Origin: Bradyrhizobium commune
GTDB taxonomy: Bacteria > Pseudomonadota > Alphaproteobacteria > Rhizobiales > Xanthobacteraceae
Reading direction: 5' to 3'
Assembly (NCBI RefSeq): GCF_015624505.1
Contig: NZ_CP061379.1
Span: 2,046,001-2,110,000, forward strand
Length of the DNA: 64,000 nucleotides
This document shows positions 26,649 to 35,353 of the stretch, piece by piece; the stretch's first letter is position 1, and every line of letters begins with the position of its first letter. The translations under genes and the position numbers were made by a program. The notes beneath the pieces are model-generated. The model was not told where the DNA came from. It searched no databases and saw only the letters and a program-made list of their open reading frames with translations.

Positions 26649-26671
26649 CCCTCTCCCGCAGGGGGAGAGGG
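26649..26671. repeat. CTCTCCC/GGGAGAG palindrome
   Basis: Nine-base arms CCCTCTCCC and GGGAGAGGG around GCAGG, 13 bases past the oxidoreductase stop. It is the same core as the palindromes at 6160, 19961 and 40471. Confidence 0.65.
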
Positions 26672-26699
26672 GAAGTGAATGTCGCCGATCGGCTTCAGC

Positions 26700-26918
26700 T
26701 CACAGGCACTTCATCGTGCCGTTGGGCATGCGCGTGGCCGGATGGCCGGTCTTGCGGATGCACCAGTCTTCATTCTGACCACCGGGGACGCAGCGCCCGG
26801 CGCCATCGCGATGGGCGTTGGGACCGCAGCCGCCGAGCGCGAGCGCAGGCGTCGAGGTCAACCACAGGCCGGCCGAGAGAACGACAATTCCAAACAGAGC
26901 GGCAGAAAGCATCTTCAT
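26700..26918 (-). CDS. Small secreted cysteine-containing protein
   Basis: A 72-residue exported protein. The signal peptide MLSAALFGIVVLSAGLWL ends near STPALALG. The mature part is only about 43 residues and has four cysteines: GGCGPNAHRDGAGRCVPGGQ, then NEDWCIRKTGHPATRMPNGT and a final MKCL. The GCGP..H...G.C opening recalls the GCG_CRPN-type small secreted proteins of rhizobia. Two disulfides are plausible. The ATG at 26918 is preferred to a TTG/ATG further upstream because the signal peptide begins there. Function unknown. Confidence 0.75.
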   Translation of the reverse strand: MKMLSAALFGIVVLSAGLWLTSTPALALGGCGPNAHRDGAGRCVPGGQNEDWCIRKTGHPATRMPNGTMKCL

Positions 26919-27030
26919 GAATATCTCCACGTCTCGCACCATCGTCGGTGAATGGCGGCTTTCTATAGCACGGGCGCGGAACTCATAAATGACCGAAGCG
27001 CCCGGTCCTGGCGAAAATAACTTTGCGCTC

Positions 27031-27057
27031 GCGCCTCTGCTATAAGAAGAGAGGCGC
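27031..27057 (-). terminator. Hairpin after the third binding-protein gene
   Basis: Eight-base arms GCGCCTCT (27031-27038) and AGAGGCGC (27050-27057) lie 24 bases beyond the stop of the minus-strand binding protein. There is no T run on the minus strand, so it is a tentative end for the whole ABC operon. Confidence 0.4.
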
Positions 27058-27081
27058 GCTGTCAGCCTGGTGTCAGGAATC

Positions 27082-28392
27082 TCACGCCCCGTAGGTCGAG
27101 CCCTTCGGCAGCGGAAACACCGGGTCCTGTGTCCGGATGTTGGTCGGCCACACCACGGAAATGTGCTCGCCGGCGTTCTGCATCACCACGGGCGTCGAGC
27201 GTTCGTTCTGGCCGGACAGCGGCGTGCCCGGCGGGAAGAATTTTACGCCATAGCCCTGGATGGTGCCGCCGGCGGGAATGTCGACGTCGAGCGCCGCCTT
27301 GCGAATGGCGTCGGGCTCGAAGCTGCCGTACTTCTCCTTGGCGACCGGCAACACGTTGTTGAGCAGCACCCAGGTCTGGTTGAAGCCCATCGAGCAGTGC
27401 GGCGGCACGTCGGTGGCGCCGGTCTTGGCCTGGTAGCGCATGACCATGGTCTTGATCAGCTCACCCATGCCGGGCGCAAGCTTCGACGGATCGAGCAGCT
27501 GCGCCGGCACCGGATCGATGTTGCAGAAATTGTCGATGTCGGCGCCGAAGGTGGTGCGCAGCTTGTCGAGCTGGCTGTAGCCGGCGCCCGCGCCGAACAG
27601 CATCTTGAAGCGCAATCCGCTCTCGCGCGCCTGGCGCAGGAACAGCGTGATGTCGGGGTTGTAGCCGGCGTGCGAGATCACGTCGACCTTGGCGCGCTTG
27701 AGCTTGGTCACGAGCACTGAGAGATCTGGCGCAGAGGCCGAATAGCCCTCGCGCAGCGCCACCTGGATGCCGGCCTGCTTGGCATAGGCCTCGTCGGCCG
27801 CCGCGACGCCGACGCCATAGGGGCCGTCCTCGTGGATCAGCGCGACCTTCACATCCGCGGGCTCCATGCCGAGCTTGGCCTTGGCGTGCTCGGCGAGGAA
27901 GCCGGCGAAGGCCTGGCCGTACTGGTCGGAGTGGATCTGCGCGCGAAACACGTATTGCAGGTTCTTGTCCTTGAACACGGCGGTCGACACTGCGGTCGTG
28001 ATCCAGAGGATCTTCTTCTGCTGCTCGACCTTCGCCGCCATCGGCACGGCATGCGCGCTGGAATAGACGCCGTTGATGATGTCGATCTTTTCCTGGCTGA
28101 TCAGCCGCTCGGCCTCGTTGATGGCGACGTCGGCCTTGCTCTGCGAATCCGCGGAGACCGGCGCGATCTTGGTCTTGCCGCCGATGCCGCCCTTCTCGTT
28201 GACGAGGTCGATGGCGATCTGCGCGCCGACCGAGGAGGCGACCGAGCCGCCTGCGGCAAACGGACCGGTGAGGTCGTAGATCAGGCCGATGCGCAAATTC
28301 TCGGCTTGCGCCTGGGCCCGTGTCCAATCGAGGCTGAGTGTGGCGGCGGCAGCCGCCGAACCCTTCAGCAGCTGCCTGCGTGAAGTCGGCAT
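27082..28392 (-). CDS. Branched-chain-type ABC binding protein, Tat-like signal
   Basis: A 436-residue periplasmic binding protein of the LivK-like type I fold. The N-terminus TSRRQLLKGSAAAAATLSLD fits a twin-arginine signal. The mature part starts ENLRIGLIYDLTGPFAAGGS and includes LVNEKGGIGGKTKIAPVSAD and AERLISQEKIDIINGVYSSA. It differs clearly from the two paralogous binding proteins of the same cluster and is longer at the C-terminus. The start ATG at 28392 follows GGGAGG. It is last in the minus-strand transporter run, separated from the preceding gene by a good terminator, so it may be transcribed separately. Ligand unknown. Confidence 0.88.
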   Translation of the reverse strand: MPTSRRQLLKGSAAAAATLSLDWTRAQAQAENLRIGLIYDLTGPFAAGGSVASSVGAQIAIDLVNEKGGIGGKTKIAPVSADSQSKADVAINEAERLISQEKIDIINGVYSSAHAVPMAAKVEQQKKILWITTAVSTAVFKDKNLQYVFRAQIHSDQYGQAFAGFLAEHAKAKLGMEPADVKVALIHEDGPYGVGVAAADEAYAKQAGIQVALREGYSASAPDLSVLVTKLKRAKVDVISHAGYNPDITLFLRQARESGLRFKMLFGAGAGYSQLDKLRTTFGADIDNFCNIDPVPAQLLDPSKLAPGMGELIKTMVMRYQAKTGATDVPPHCSMGFNQTWVLLNNVLPVAKEKYGSFEPDAIRKAALDVDIPAGGTIQGYGVKFFPPGTPLSGQNERSTPVVMQNAGEHISVVWPTNIRTQDPVFPLPKGSTYGA

Positions 28393-28520
28393 CCTATCCT
28401 CCCTCAAATCCGTCTTATGATTGGTTGTTATTTTTTTGCGAAGTATGGGGAGGGGGACAGCGGAAAGTCAACATCGCCCAAGGTCGATACGCGGGCGCGC
28501 CACAACGCAGCTGCGAAAAG

Positions 28521-28552
28521 AAAAGCCCGCCGCTTCTGAGCGAGCGGCGGGC
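28521..28552 (-). terminator. Intrinsic terminator between binding-protein genes
   Basis: Ten-base perfect arms GCCCGCCGCT (28525-28534) and AGCGGCGGGC (28543-28552). On the minus strand the stem is followed by TTTTCTTTT, an intrinsic terminator 21 bases after the stop of the gene ending at 28573. Confidence 0.88.
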
Positions 28553-28572
28553 CGACTATCGGCTGATGCGCG

Positions 28573-29811
28573 TTACTGCGACAGCTTCACAAAGTCCGGA
28601 AACTTCAGCTTGCCTTCCGCGATCTTCTCGGGCCAGACCACGACCTGCTTCTGGTCCTGCCACTGGAAGACGAGGCCGGTGACGGCGCCGGGGCCGGACT
28701 TGATGCCGTGGGTGAATTCGTCGTCCTTGCCGTAGAACTGGATCTGGCCGATCGTGCCCTCGAAATTGGTTTTCTCCATCTCGGCGACCATCTTGTCGGG
28801 ATCGGTCGAGCCGGCGCGCTTGATCGCGTCGGTGATGATGTAGACCTCGTCATAGGCGGTGTAGCCGGTATAGGCCGGGGGGCTGCCGAACTTGGCCTTG
28901 AAGGCGGCCGCGAACGGCTTCGTCTTCGAGGTCACGGCAACGTCGGGCGTCGCCACCGCGAGCGACGGGACGCCGTCGGCGGCGCCATTGGTGTCCTTCC
29001 AGAAGGTCGGGCTCAGCGCCTGCGCGCTGATGCCGAACATCGGGATCGGCACCTGCTGGTTCTTCCACTGCACCGTCGGCTGTACGCCGACATGCGAGAT
29101 GCCGGTGACGATCACGTCCGGCTTCTTGGCTTCCATATTGTTGAAGATCGGCGTGAAGTCGGTGGTGTCGGGCGAGAAGCGCACATGCTCGACGACCTTC
29201 AAACCCGCCTTGGGCAGGCAGGCCTCGTAGCCGACGTCGAGTGGCTTGGTCCAGGCGGCGTCCTCGCTCATGATCGCGACCGTCTTCATGTGCATCTTGT
29301 CGACGAGCAAATCCTTCGCCGCGTCGCAGACGAGCTGGGCCTGCGCTGCCGAGGTCAGGTAGCCGTGGAAGGTGTACTTGTTCTTCTCGTAGTCGTTGTG
29401 GATCGCCTTGGTGATTTCGTTCGAGGCCGCACCCGGTGTGATCAGCGGCATCTTCAGCCGCGCCGCCCAGGGCTCGAGCGCCAGCACGACCTCGCTGATA
29501 TAGCTCGCGATCACGGCCGACACCTTGTCCTCGCTCACCGCGCGCTGGAACGCGCGCACGGAATCGGCCGAGGAGCTCTTGTTGTCATAGGTGACGATCT
29601 CGATCTTGCGGCCGAGGATGCCGCCCTTGGCATTGATCTCGTCGGCGGCGATCTGCGCGCCGCCGGGCGTCGCCGCACCCGCGATCGATTGCACCTCGGC
29701 GATGACGCCGATCTTGATCGGATCGTTCGATTGCGCATAGGCGGGCGCCGCGAGGCACAGCGCCAGCGCCGAGGCGAGGAAGCCGCCGCCGAGAAGAGTT
29801 GATGATCGCAT
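28573..29811 (-). CDS. Branched-chain-type ABC binding protein, paralogue A
   Basis: A 412-residue secreted binding protein. The signal peptide ends near APAYAQS; the mature start is DPIKIGVIAEVQSIAGAATP. Characteristic segments are AADEINAKGGILGRKIEIVT, ASYISEVVLALEPWAARLKM, VAIMSEDAAWTKPLDVGYEA and SPDTTDFTPIFNNMEAKKPD. The whole sequence aligns, without large gaps, with the binding protein at 33242, which lies on the other side of the permease genes. It follows the ATPase gene by 54 bases in the same direction. As with other Liv/Hba/Urt-type proteins, the ligand may be an amino acid, aromatic acid or amide and cannot be read from sequence. Confidence 0.92.
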   Translation of the reverse strand: MRSSTLLGGGFLASALALCLAAPAYAQSNDPIKIGVIAEVQSIAGAATPGGAQIAADEINAKGGILGRKIEIVTYDNKSSSADSVRAFQRAVSEDKVSAVIASYISEVVLALEPWAARLKMPLITPGAASNEITKAIHNDYEKNKYTFHGYLTSAAQAQLVCDAAKDLLVDKMHMKTVAIMSEDAAWTKPLDVGYEACLPKAGLKVVEHVRFSPDTTDFTPIFNNMEAKKPDVIVTGISHVGVQPTVQWKNQQVPIPMFGISAQALSPTFWKDTNGAADGVPSLAVATPDVAVTSKTKPFAAAFKAKFGSPPAYTGYTAYDEVYIITDAIKRAGSTDPDKMVAEMEKTNFEGTIGQIQFYGKDDEFTHGIKSGPGAVTGLVFQWQDQKQVVVWPEKIAEGKLKFPDFVKLSQ

Positions 29812-29865
29812 GGTCGTTTCCCTTTCCTTGTTTTCTTGCCTTGTTTTGTCATTGATACGCGCGAA

Positions 29866-31347
29866 CTAGAGAAAGTCGGCACCCGCTTCGCTCGCGAACC
29901 GGCCGGGATCACCCTCCCAGACGATCCTTGCATGCTCGAGCACATAGACGCGGTCGGCATGCGGCAGCGCGAAGGTGACGTTCTGCTCGCCGAGCAGCAC
30001 CGTGATCGAGGTGGTCTGCCGCAGTTTTTCCAGCGCCTTGGACAACAGCTCGAGGATGACGGGGGCCAAACCCAGCGTCGGCTCGTCCAGGATCAAGATC
30101 TGCGGCTGCATCATCAGTGCGCGGCCGATCGCAAGCATCTGCTGCTCGCCGCCGGAAAGCGTCTGCGCCAGCTGGCCCTGGCGTTCCTTCAGGATCGGGA
30201 ACAGCTCGAACAGCCAGGCGAGCTGCGCGGCGCGCTTGTCGTCGGAAAGATGCTGACCACCGAGATCGAGATTCTCGCGCACGCTCATCTCGCCGAACAG
30301 CTCGCGCGATTCCGGACACTGCACGAGGCCGCTGCGGGCGATCTTCGCCGGGCTGGTGCCGCGCAGCCGCTCGCCGCCGCGCGTGATCTCGCCGCTATAG
30401 GGCAGGAAGCCGGAGATGGTGTTGAACAGCGTGGTCTTGCCGGCGCCGTTGAGGCCGACGATCGAGACGAACTCGCCTTCGTGGACGTGGATCGAGACGT
30501 TCTCCAGCGCCTGCGCCTTGCCGTAATGGACGCTGACATTCTCGACCTGGAGCAGCGGCACCTTGTCCTTGAAGCTGGTCTCTGGCCGCGCATGGGTCTC
30601 GAGCGCGCCGCCGAGATAGACCCGCCGCACCGTCTCGTTCTTCATGACGTCGTCGGCCTTGCCGGTGACGATCTCCTCGCCGAGATACATCGCGAGCACG
30701 CGGTCGACCAGCGCCGCGACACTCTTGACGTTGTGGTCGACCAGCATCACCGCGCGCCCGTCATCGCGAAAACTGCGGATCAAATCGGAGAAGACCTCGA
30801 CCTCGGCGCGCGTCAGCCCGGCAAACGGCTCGTCGACCAGCACGACCTTTGGGTCGCGCGCGATAGCCTTGGCAAGCTCGAGCCGGCGCAGATCGGCAAA
30901 CGGCAGCGTCGGCGGACGGCGGTTCACGACCGCGCCGAGGCCGACGCGGTCCGCGATCCATTTGGCGCGCTCGACCAGCGCCTTGTCCGGGAACAGCATG
31001 AACAGGCTGTCCGGCAACAGCGCCACCATGATATTTTCGAGCACGGTCTGCCGATTCAGCGGCCGCGAGTGCTGGAACACCATGCCAAAGCCTTTGCGCG
31101 CGATCTTGTGTGCGGGCAGGCCGGCGACATTCTCGCCCTCGAAAATCACCTCGCCGGCGGTGGGGCGCTCGATGCCCATCACGCTTTTCATCGCGGTGGA
31201 TTTGCCGGACCCGTTCGGCCCGATCAGGCCAAAGATCTCGCCGCTGTTGACCTCGAAGCCGAGGTTCTTCACCGCCGTCAATCCGCCGAAGCGTTTTGTG
31301 AGACCGCGGACTTCGAGCACGGGCCGGTTTGAAAGCCGCATATCCAT
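29866..31347 (-). CDS. Fused LivG-LivF-type ABC ATPase
   Basis: A 493-residue protein carrying two ABC ATPase domains in one chain; in most branched-chain-type importers these are two genes, livG and livF. Domain 1 (about residues 9-245) has Walker A GPNGSGKSTAMK, Walker B VVLVDEPFAGL and H-loop VMLVDHNV. Its signature motif is degenerate: LPFADLRRLELAKAI in place of the usual LSYGxxRRLEIA. Domain 2 (about 267-493) has GLNGAGKTTLF, a perfect LSGGEQQMLAIGRAL, ILILDEPTLGLAP and LLGEQNV. Its start overlaps the livM stop, so the two are coupled. Confidence 0.94.
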   Translation of the reverse strand: MDMRLSNRPVLEVRGLTKRFGGLTAVKNLGFEVNSGEIFGLIGPNGSGKSTAMKSVMGIERPTAGEVIFEGENVAGLPAHKIARKGFGMVFQHSRPLNRQTVLENIMVALLPDSLFMLFPDKALVERAKWIADRVGLGAVVNRRPPTLPFADLRRLELAKAIARDPKVVLVDEPFAGLTRAEVEVFSDLIRSFRDDGRAVMLVDHNVKSVAALVDRVLAMYLGEEIVTGKADDVMKNETVRRVYLGGALETHARPETSFKDKVPLLQVENVSVHYGKAQALENVSIHVHEGEFVSIVGLNGAGKTTLFNTISGFLPYSGEITRGGERLRGTSPAKIARSGLVQCPESRELFGEMSVRENLDLGGQHLSDDKRAAQLAWLFELFPILKERQGQLAQTLSGGEQQMLAIGRALMMQPQILILDEPTLGLAPVILELLSKALEKLRQTTSITVLLGEQNVTFALPHADRVYVLEHARIVWEGDPGRFASEAGADFL

Positions 31348-32273
31348 CACGAGCGAGCCTCGTGCGAGAGGGCCGCCCCGAGGAAGCCGCCGGGAAAGAA
31401 CAGGACGACGAGCAGCGCCACCGCCGAGACGATGAAGGTCGCAAGCTCGCCGGTCGGACGCAGGAATTCGCCGGCGACGATCAGGAAGATCGCTCCTAAC
31501 GCCGCCCCAAGCACAGTACGCCTTCCGCCGAGCACGGCCGACACGATCACGTTGACGCCGACCGCGACGTCGACGACGGTGCCGACCGATGCGGTGCCGA
31601 AATAGAACACCAGCAGCGCGCCAGATAACCCCGAGAAGAACGCGCTGACGATGAAGGCGGCCAGTTTGTGCTTCACGATGTTGAAGCCGAGCGCGCCGGC
31701 CTGCACCGGGTCCTGGCCGCTCGCTTGCAGCACCAGCCCGATCGGTGATTGCGACAGGCCATAGAGGATGGCGGCCGAGATCGTCATGAAGCCGAGCGCG
31801 ATCCAGTAATTGGCGCCGGCATTGATGGTGATGACATCGGGGATGGTCAGCCCGATCTCGCCGCCGGTGAGGTCGGCGAAAACCACGATGAAGTTTTGCA
31901 ACATCAGCACCGCGACCAGCGTGGTCAGGCCGAAATAGGGCCCGCGCACGCGTAACGCCGGCAGCGCCAGCACGAGGCCGGCGATGACGGAGGCGAGCGC
32001 GCCGAGCACGATGCAGAGATAGACCGACCAGCCGAACTGGGCATTCAGGATGCCGGCGGTGTAAGCACCGACGCCGATCAGGAAAGTCGGCCCGAAATTC
32101 ACTTCGCCCGCGAAACCGAACAGCAGGTCCCAGGCCATCGCGAACACGCCGAAATAGAAAGCGACAGTCAAGAGGCCCAGCACGTAGCCGGAGACATAGA
32201 GCGGCAGCGTCGCCGCGATCACGACCAGCGCCAGCGAAATGAAGAACAGGCGCGAGGTAAAGAAGCTCGCCAT
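31347..32273 (-). CDS. Branched-chain-type ABC permease LivM-like
   Basis: A 308-residue inner-membrane permease of the LivM family with about eight or more hydrophobic segments. Family markers are VAFYFGVFAMAWDLLFGFAG, EVNFGPTFLIGVGAYTAGIL, LALPALRVRGPYFGLTTLVA and LGFNIVKHKLAAFIVSAFFS, the last near the ATPase-coupling loop. ALLVFYFGTASVGTVVDVAV and VIVSAVLGGRRTVLGAALGA complete the core. It begins one base after the livH stop and its own stop overlaps the ATPase start, typical of a tightly coupled operon. Confidence 0.94.
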   Translation of the reverse strand: MASFFTSRLFFISLALVVIAATLPLYVSGYVLGLLTVAFYFGVFAMAWDLLFGFAGEVNFGPTFLIGVGAYTAGILNAQFGWSVYLCIVLGALASVIAGLVLALPALRVRGPYFGLTTLVAVLMLQNFIVVFADLTGGEIGLTIPDVITINAGANYWIALGFMTISAAILYGLSQSPIGLVLQASGQDPVQAGALGFNIVKHKLAAFIVSAFFSGLSGALLVFYFGTASVGTVVDVAVGVNVIVSAVLGGRRTVLGAALGAIFLIVAGEFLRPTGELATFIVSAVALLVVLFFPGGFLGAALSHEARS

Positions 32274-32274
32274 C

Positions 32275-33150
32275 TCAGCGCCTCCCCAGAAGGCCCTGGG
32301 GCCGGATGTACATCACGAAGACGAGCAGCAGCAGCGCCGGAATGGTGCGATAGGCCGGCGAGACCAGATAGGCCGTCAGCGTTTCGAGGTAGCCGACCAC
32401 GAAGGCCGCGATCAGCGAGCCGGAGACGCTGCCGAGGCCGCCGAGCACCACGATCGAGAATGCGCTCGCGGTCAGCGGCCCGACGCTGTAGGAGCTGACG
32501 CCGAGAAACATGCCGAGCAACACGCCGGCGATGCCGGCCAAAATACCGTAGATCGCCCAGACCACGATGTAGATGTTGGTGAGCTCGAGGCCGAGCAATG
32601 TCACACCGCGCGGGTTCATCGAGGCCGCCAGCACCGCCTTGCCGGTGCGGGTGCGGTTCACCAGCAGCCACAGCAGCGCGATGACGAGGCAGCACACGAT
32701 CGCGGTGAAGATCTCGTTCTTGGGCGTGCGGACGCCGAGGATGTCGACCACGCCCTCGACGATCGGCAGCACCGTCTTGGCGTTGTTGGTGAAGAAATAG
32801 GCGATCAGCTCCTGGATCATGATGCCCCAGAGCAGCGTGCCCGTGAGCACGAAGATCTCCTTCTCCTCATTCGGGATGCGCCGGGAATCCTGGATCGGCT
32901 TCACCACCGCGAAGTAAGTGGCAAACGCGGCGATGAGCGCAACCGCGACCCCGATCAGCGCGCCGGCATAGGTGCCGACGTTGAAGATGCTGGCGGCGGC
33001 CCAGGCGGCGACTGCTGCCGCCACCATGATGGCCCCGTGGGAGAGGTTGAGGACGCCGGAGACGCCGAAGATCAGCGTGAAGCCGGTGGCACCGAGGGCA
33101 TAGAGAGCGCTGATGGCAAAGCCATCGATCAGAATCTGGAAAGCTCGCAT
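32275..33150 (-). CDS. Branched-chain-type ABC permease LivH-like
   Basis: A 291-residue inner-membrane permease of the LivH family. It opens QILIDGFAISALYALGATGF, then TLIFGVSGVLNLSHGAIMVA, the hallmark of LivH proteins. A conserved late segment is MFLGVSSYSVGPLTASAFSI followed by VVLGGLGSVSGSLIAAFVVG, and the C-terminus ends LLLLVFVMYIRPQGLLGRR. It pairs with the LivM-like protein to form the translocation path. It lies 91 bases downstream of a binding-protein gene, with a strong hairpin in the gap that may set the ratio of binding protein to permease. Confidence 0.95.
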   Translation of the reverse strand: MRAFQILIDGFAISALYALGATGFTLIFGVSGVLNLSHGAIMVAAAVAAWAAASIFNVGTYAGALIGVAVALIAAFATYFAVVKPIQDSRRIPNEEKEIFVLTGTLLWGIMIQELIAYFFTNNAKTVLPIVEGVVDILGVRTPKNEIFTAIVCCLVIALLWLLVNRTRTGKAVLAASMNPRGVTLLGLELTNIYIVVWAIYGILAGIAGVLLGMFLGVSSYSVGPLTASAFSIVVLGGLGSVSGSLIAAFVVGYLETLTAYLVSPAYRTIPALLLLVFVMYIRPQGLLGRR

Positions 33151-33208
33151 CTATGGTTGGCCAAGCAGTCTTGCTGGAGGAACGTGTTGCGGGACGCCGC
33201 AAGTGGAA

Positions 33209-33233
33209 GCTCCCGGGAGATGGTCCCGGGAGC
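33209..33233 (-). terminator. Strong hairpin between binding protein and permease genes
   Basis: Perfect ten-base arms GCTCCCGGGA (33209-33218) and TCCCGGGAGC (33224-33233) around five bases, nine bases past the binding-protein stop on the minus strand. No T run follows; it may attenuate read-through or protect the upstream mRNA 3' end, as in other binding-protein operons. Confidence 0.55.
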
Positions 33234-33241
33234 GTGTCCTC

Positions 33242-34486
33242 TTAGTTCGAGAGCTTGATGAAGCTCGGGAACTTGATATCGACCTTGGCGACGTCCTTGG
33301 GCCAGACCGCGCTCTGCTTCCCGTCCTGCCATTGCAGCATCAGCCCGGTGATCAGGCCCTTGCCGTATTTGATCGAGTGCGTGAACGGATCGTCCTTGCC
33401 GTAGAACTGGACGCGGCCGATGGTGCCTTCCCAATCGGTCTTCTCCAGCGCGTCGACCAGCCTGTCGGCATCGGTCGAGCCGGCGCGCTTGACTGCGTCG
33501 GCGACGTAGTAGACCTCGTCATAGGCGGTGTAGCCCGCATAGGACGGATAATTGCCGAACTTCTTCTTGAAGTTCTCCGCAAACGGCACCGATTTCGGCG
33601 TCACCGCGACGCCGGGACCGGAGACGCCCTGATAGAGCACGCCCTCGGCCGCCTGGTTGGTGTCCTTGCCGAACGTCTCGTTGGTCGCTTGCGAGGCGAT
33701 CCCGAACATCGGGATCGGCACCTGCTGGTTCTTCCACTGCACCGTCGGCTGCACGCCGACATGCGAGATGCCGGTGATGATTACGTCGGGCTTCGCACCC
33801 TCGATCTTGTTGAAGATCGGCGTGAAGTCGGTGGTGTCAGGCGAGAAGCGGATGTGGTCAAGCACCTTCAGCCCGATCTTGGGCAGGCACTCCTCGTAGC
33901 CGACATCGAGCGGCTTGGTCCAGGCGGCGTCCTCGCTCATGATGACGGCCGTCTTCATGTGCATCCTGTCGACGAGCAGATCCTTGGCGCCATCGCAGAC
34001 CGAGAGCGCGAGTGCTGCCGAGGTCAGATAGCCGTGGAACGTATACTTGTTCTTCTCGTAATCGGCGTGGACGCTCTTGCTGATCTCGTTGGAGGCCGCG
34101 CCCGGCGTCACGAATGGCGTCTTCAGTCGCGACGCCCAGGGTTCCAGCGCCAGCACGACTTCGCTGATATAGCTGGCGATGACCACGTTGACCTTGTCCT
34201 CGTTCACCGCGCGCTGGAACGCTCGCACCGAGTCGGCCGAGGAGGAATGATTGTCGTAGCCGATGATCTCGATCTTGCGGCCGTCGACGCCGCCGTTCGC
34301 GTTGATCTCGTCGGCGGCGAGCTGTGCGGCTTGCGGGATCGATGCGCCGGCGATCGCCTGCGCTTCCGCGATCACGCCGATCCTGATCGGATCCGCCGCA
34401 AATGCTGCACCTGATGCCGTCATCAACGCGCCGATCGAGGCCGCGCCAAGCGCTATTCGCAATGCACAAGGGAGTATGTTCTTCAT
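33242..34486 (-). CDS. Branched-chain-type ABC binding protein, paralogue B
   Basis: A 414-residue secreted binding protein and first gene of the transporter run. The signal peptide ends near GAAFAADP, then RIGVIAEAQAIAGASIPQAA. It shares with the protein at 28573 long near-identical stretches such as ASYISEVVLALEPWA, NKYTFHGYLTSAA, MSEDAAWTKPLDVGYE and ISHVGVQPTVQWKNQQVPIP. The two differ mainly in the ligand-pocket half after residue 250. The ATG follows AGGAGACGAACAAC. The upstream gap of about 220 bases to the ATC-hydrolase remnant should hold the operon promoter. Confidence 0.93.
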   Translation of the reverse strand: MKNILPCALRIALGAASIGALMTASGAAFAADPIRIGVIAEAQAIAGASIPQAAQLAADEINANGGVDGRKIEIIGYDNHSSSADSVRAFQRAVNEDKVNVVIASYISEVVLALEPWASRLKTPFVTPGAASNEISKSVHADYEKNKYTFHGYLTSAALALSVCDGAKDLLVDRMHMKTAVIMSEDAAWTKPLDVGYEECLPKIGLKVLDHIRFSPDTTDFTPIFNKIEGAKPDVIITGISHVGVQPTVQWKNQQVPIPMFGIASQATNETFGKDTNQAAEGVLYQGVSGPGVAVTPKSVPFAENFKKKFGNYPSYAGYTAYDEVYYVADAVKRAGSTDADRLVDALEKTDWEGTIGRVQFYGKDDPFTHSIKYGKGLITGLMLQWQDGKQSAVWPKDVAKVDIKFPSFIKLSN

Positions 34487-34708
34487 GTTGTTCGTCTCCT
34501 CTTAAACAAGCCTCTTTTGAGCTATTGGAGCGCGACTATAACGGTGAGGGCATTCTCGGCAAGTGAAACTGCATTCAGGATTGTGAGAGGGGAACTAAAG
34601 TCTAGCGTTGCGCAAATTGAGTGCGGGGGCGGTGTGCGCGAAACCGCCTAGCGCATAGGCATGCAGATTTCGTCGGCGGGCATGCGGACGCGTCGTAGCC
34701 ACATCGTC

Positions 34709-34978
34709 CTAGTCCGGCGGCAACCGTGAGAACCGGAAATTGCAGTGGTTCGCGCCGCCGGCCAACGTTTGTGTCCGCTCCAGATGGAAGCCGCGTGTCG
34801 CATAGGCCGCGAAATCGAGTCCGCAAATGTTCGGCAGGATTTCCTTGTCGCCATGGCGCGCCGCGAATTTGCAAAATCCGCAGGCCTTGTAGTTGATGCC
34901 GAATTCGAAGCCGTCGCCCGGACCCGGCTCGACGAAATCGTAGACGAAGTCGTCCGGAAATTGCTTCTGAGCCCCCGC
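34709..34978 (-). pseudogene. Remnant of an L-2-amino-thiazoline-4-carboxylate hydrolase-family gene
   Basis: An open stretch of 89 residues without any start codon, ending at a stop at 34709. It reads QKQFPDDFVYDFVEPG, then FEFGINYKACGFCKFAARHG, ILPNICGLDFAAYATRGF and HLERTQTLAGGANHCNFRF. This matches the C-terminal half of ATC hydrolase family proteins, with their conserved Cys-x-x-Cys-like pair and the RTQTLA-GG-C-F ending. A TGA at 34979-34981 closes the frame upstream and nothing recognisable of the N-terminal half follows in any minus-strand frame. It is therefore a 5'-truncated gene. Family recognition is by memory of the motif. Confidence 0.65.
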
Positions 34979-35353
34979 TCAGACAACAATGTCGCTGATC
35001 TTGTCTGCCAGATATCGCGCGCCTTGTCCGCAAGTCACAAATAATTCGGCGTTGGCACCGGCGCCGCTTTGCAATCTTTCGTCGCGCCGCTCAGGCCGGT
35101 CCTGCGTCGTCGTCAACACGGCGCAGAGCAATGTTCTTCTTCCCTCGTTGATCATACAGTTCGCGCCGCCGCGTCGTATGCGCAGTGTTTCAAAATGTTT
35201 CACGCGAGCGTCACACCTCGCGGCTACGTTTGTCGCCGCAATTTGAAGCCTCGGGCGGCTTCCTCTCATTTCGTAAACCAGGCTTGGCCAGGACAACTCG
35301 ACGTTGTCGCTGTGGTGAGCCGTCTTTTGTCAAAAGCTGTCTGGGGAGAGACC
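34979..35353. other. Intergenic region between the remnant and the phosphatase-like gene
   Basis: About 375 bases with no supported gene. A minus-strand open frame through it has no recognisable protein sequence and may include decayed upstream parts of the truncated hydrolase gene. The plus-strand promoter of the gene at 35354 should be here. Confidence 0.45.

Noticed and set aside
34979..35296. Minus-strand open frame upstream of the ATC hydrolase remnant
   Set aside because: It ends at the stop that closes the remnant and has no family sequence; at best decayed DNA.
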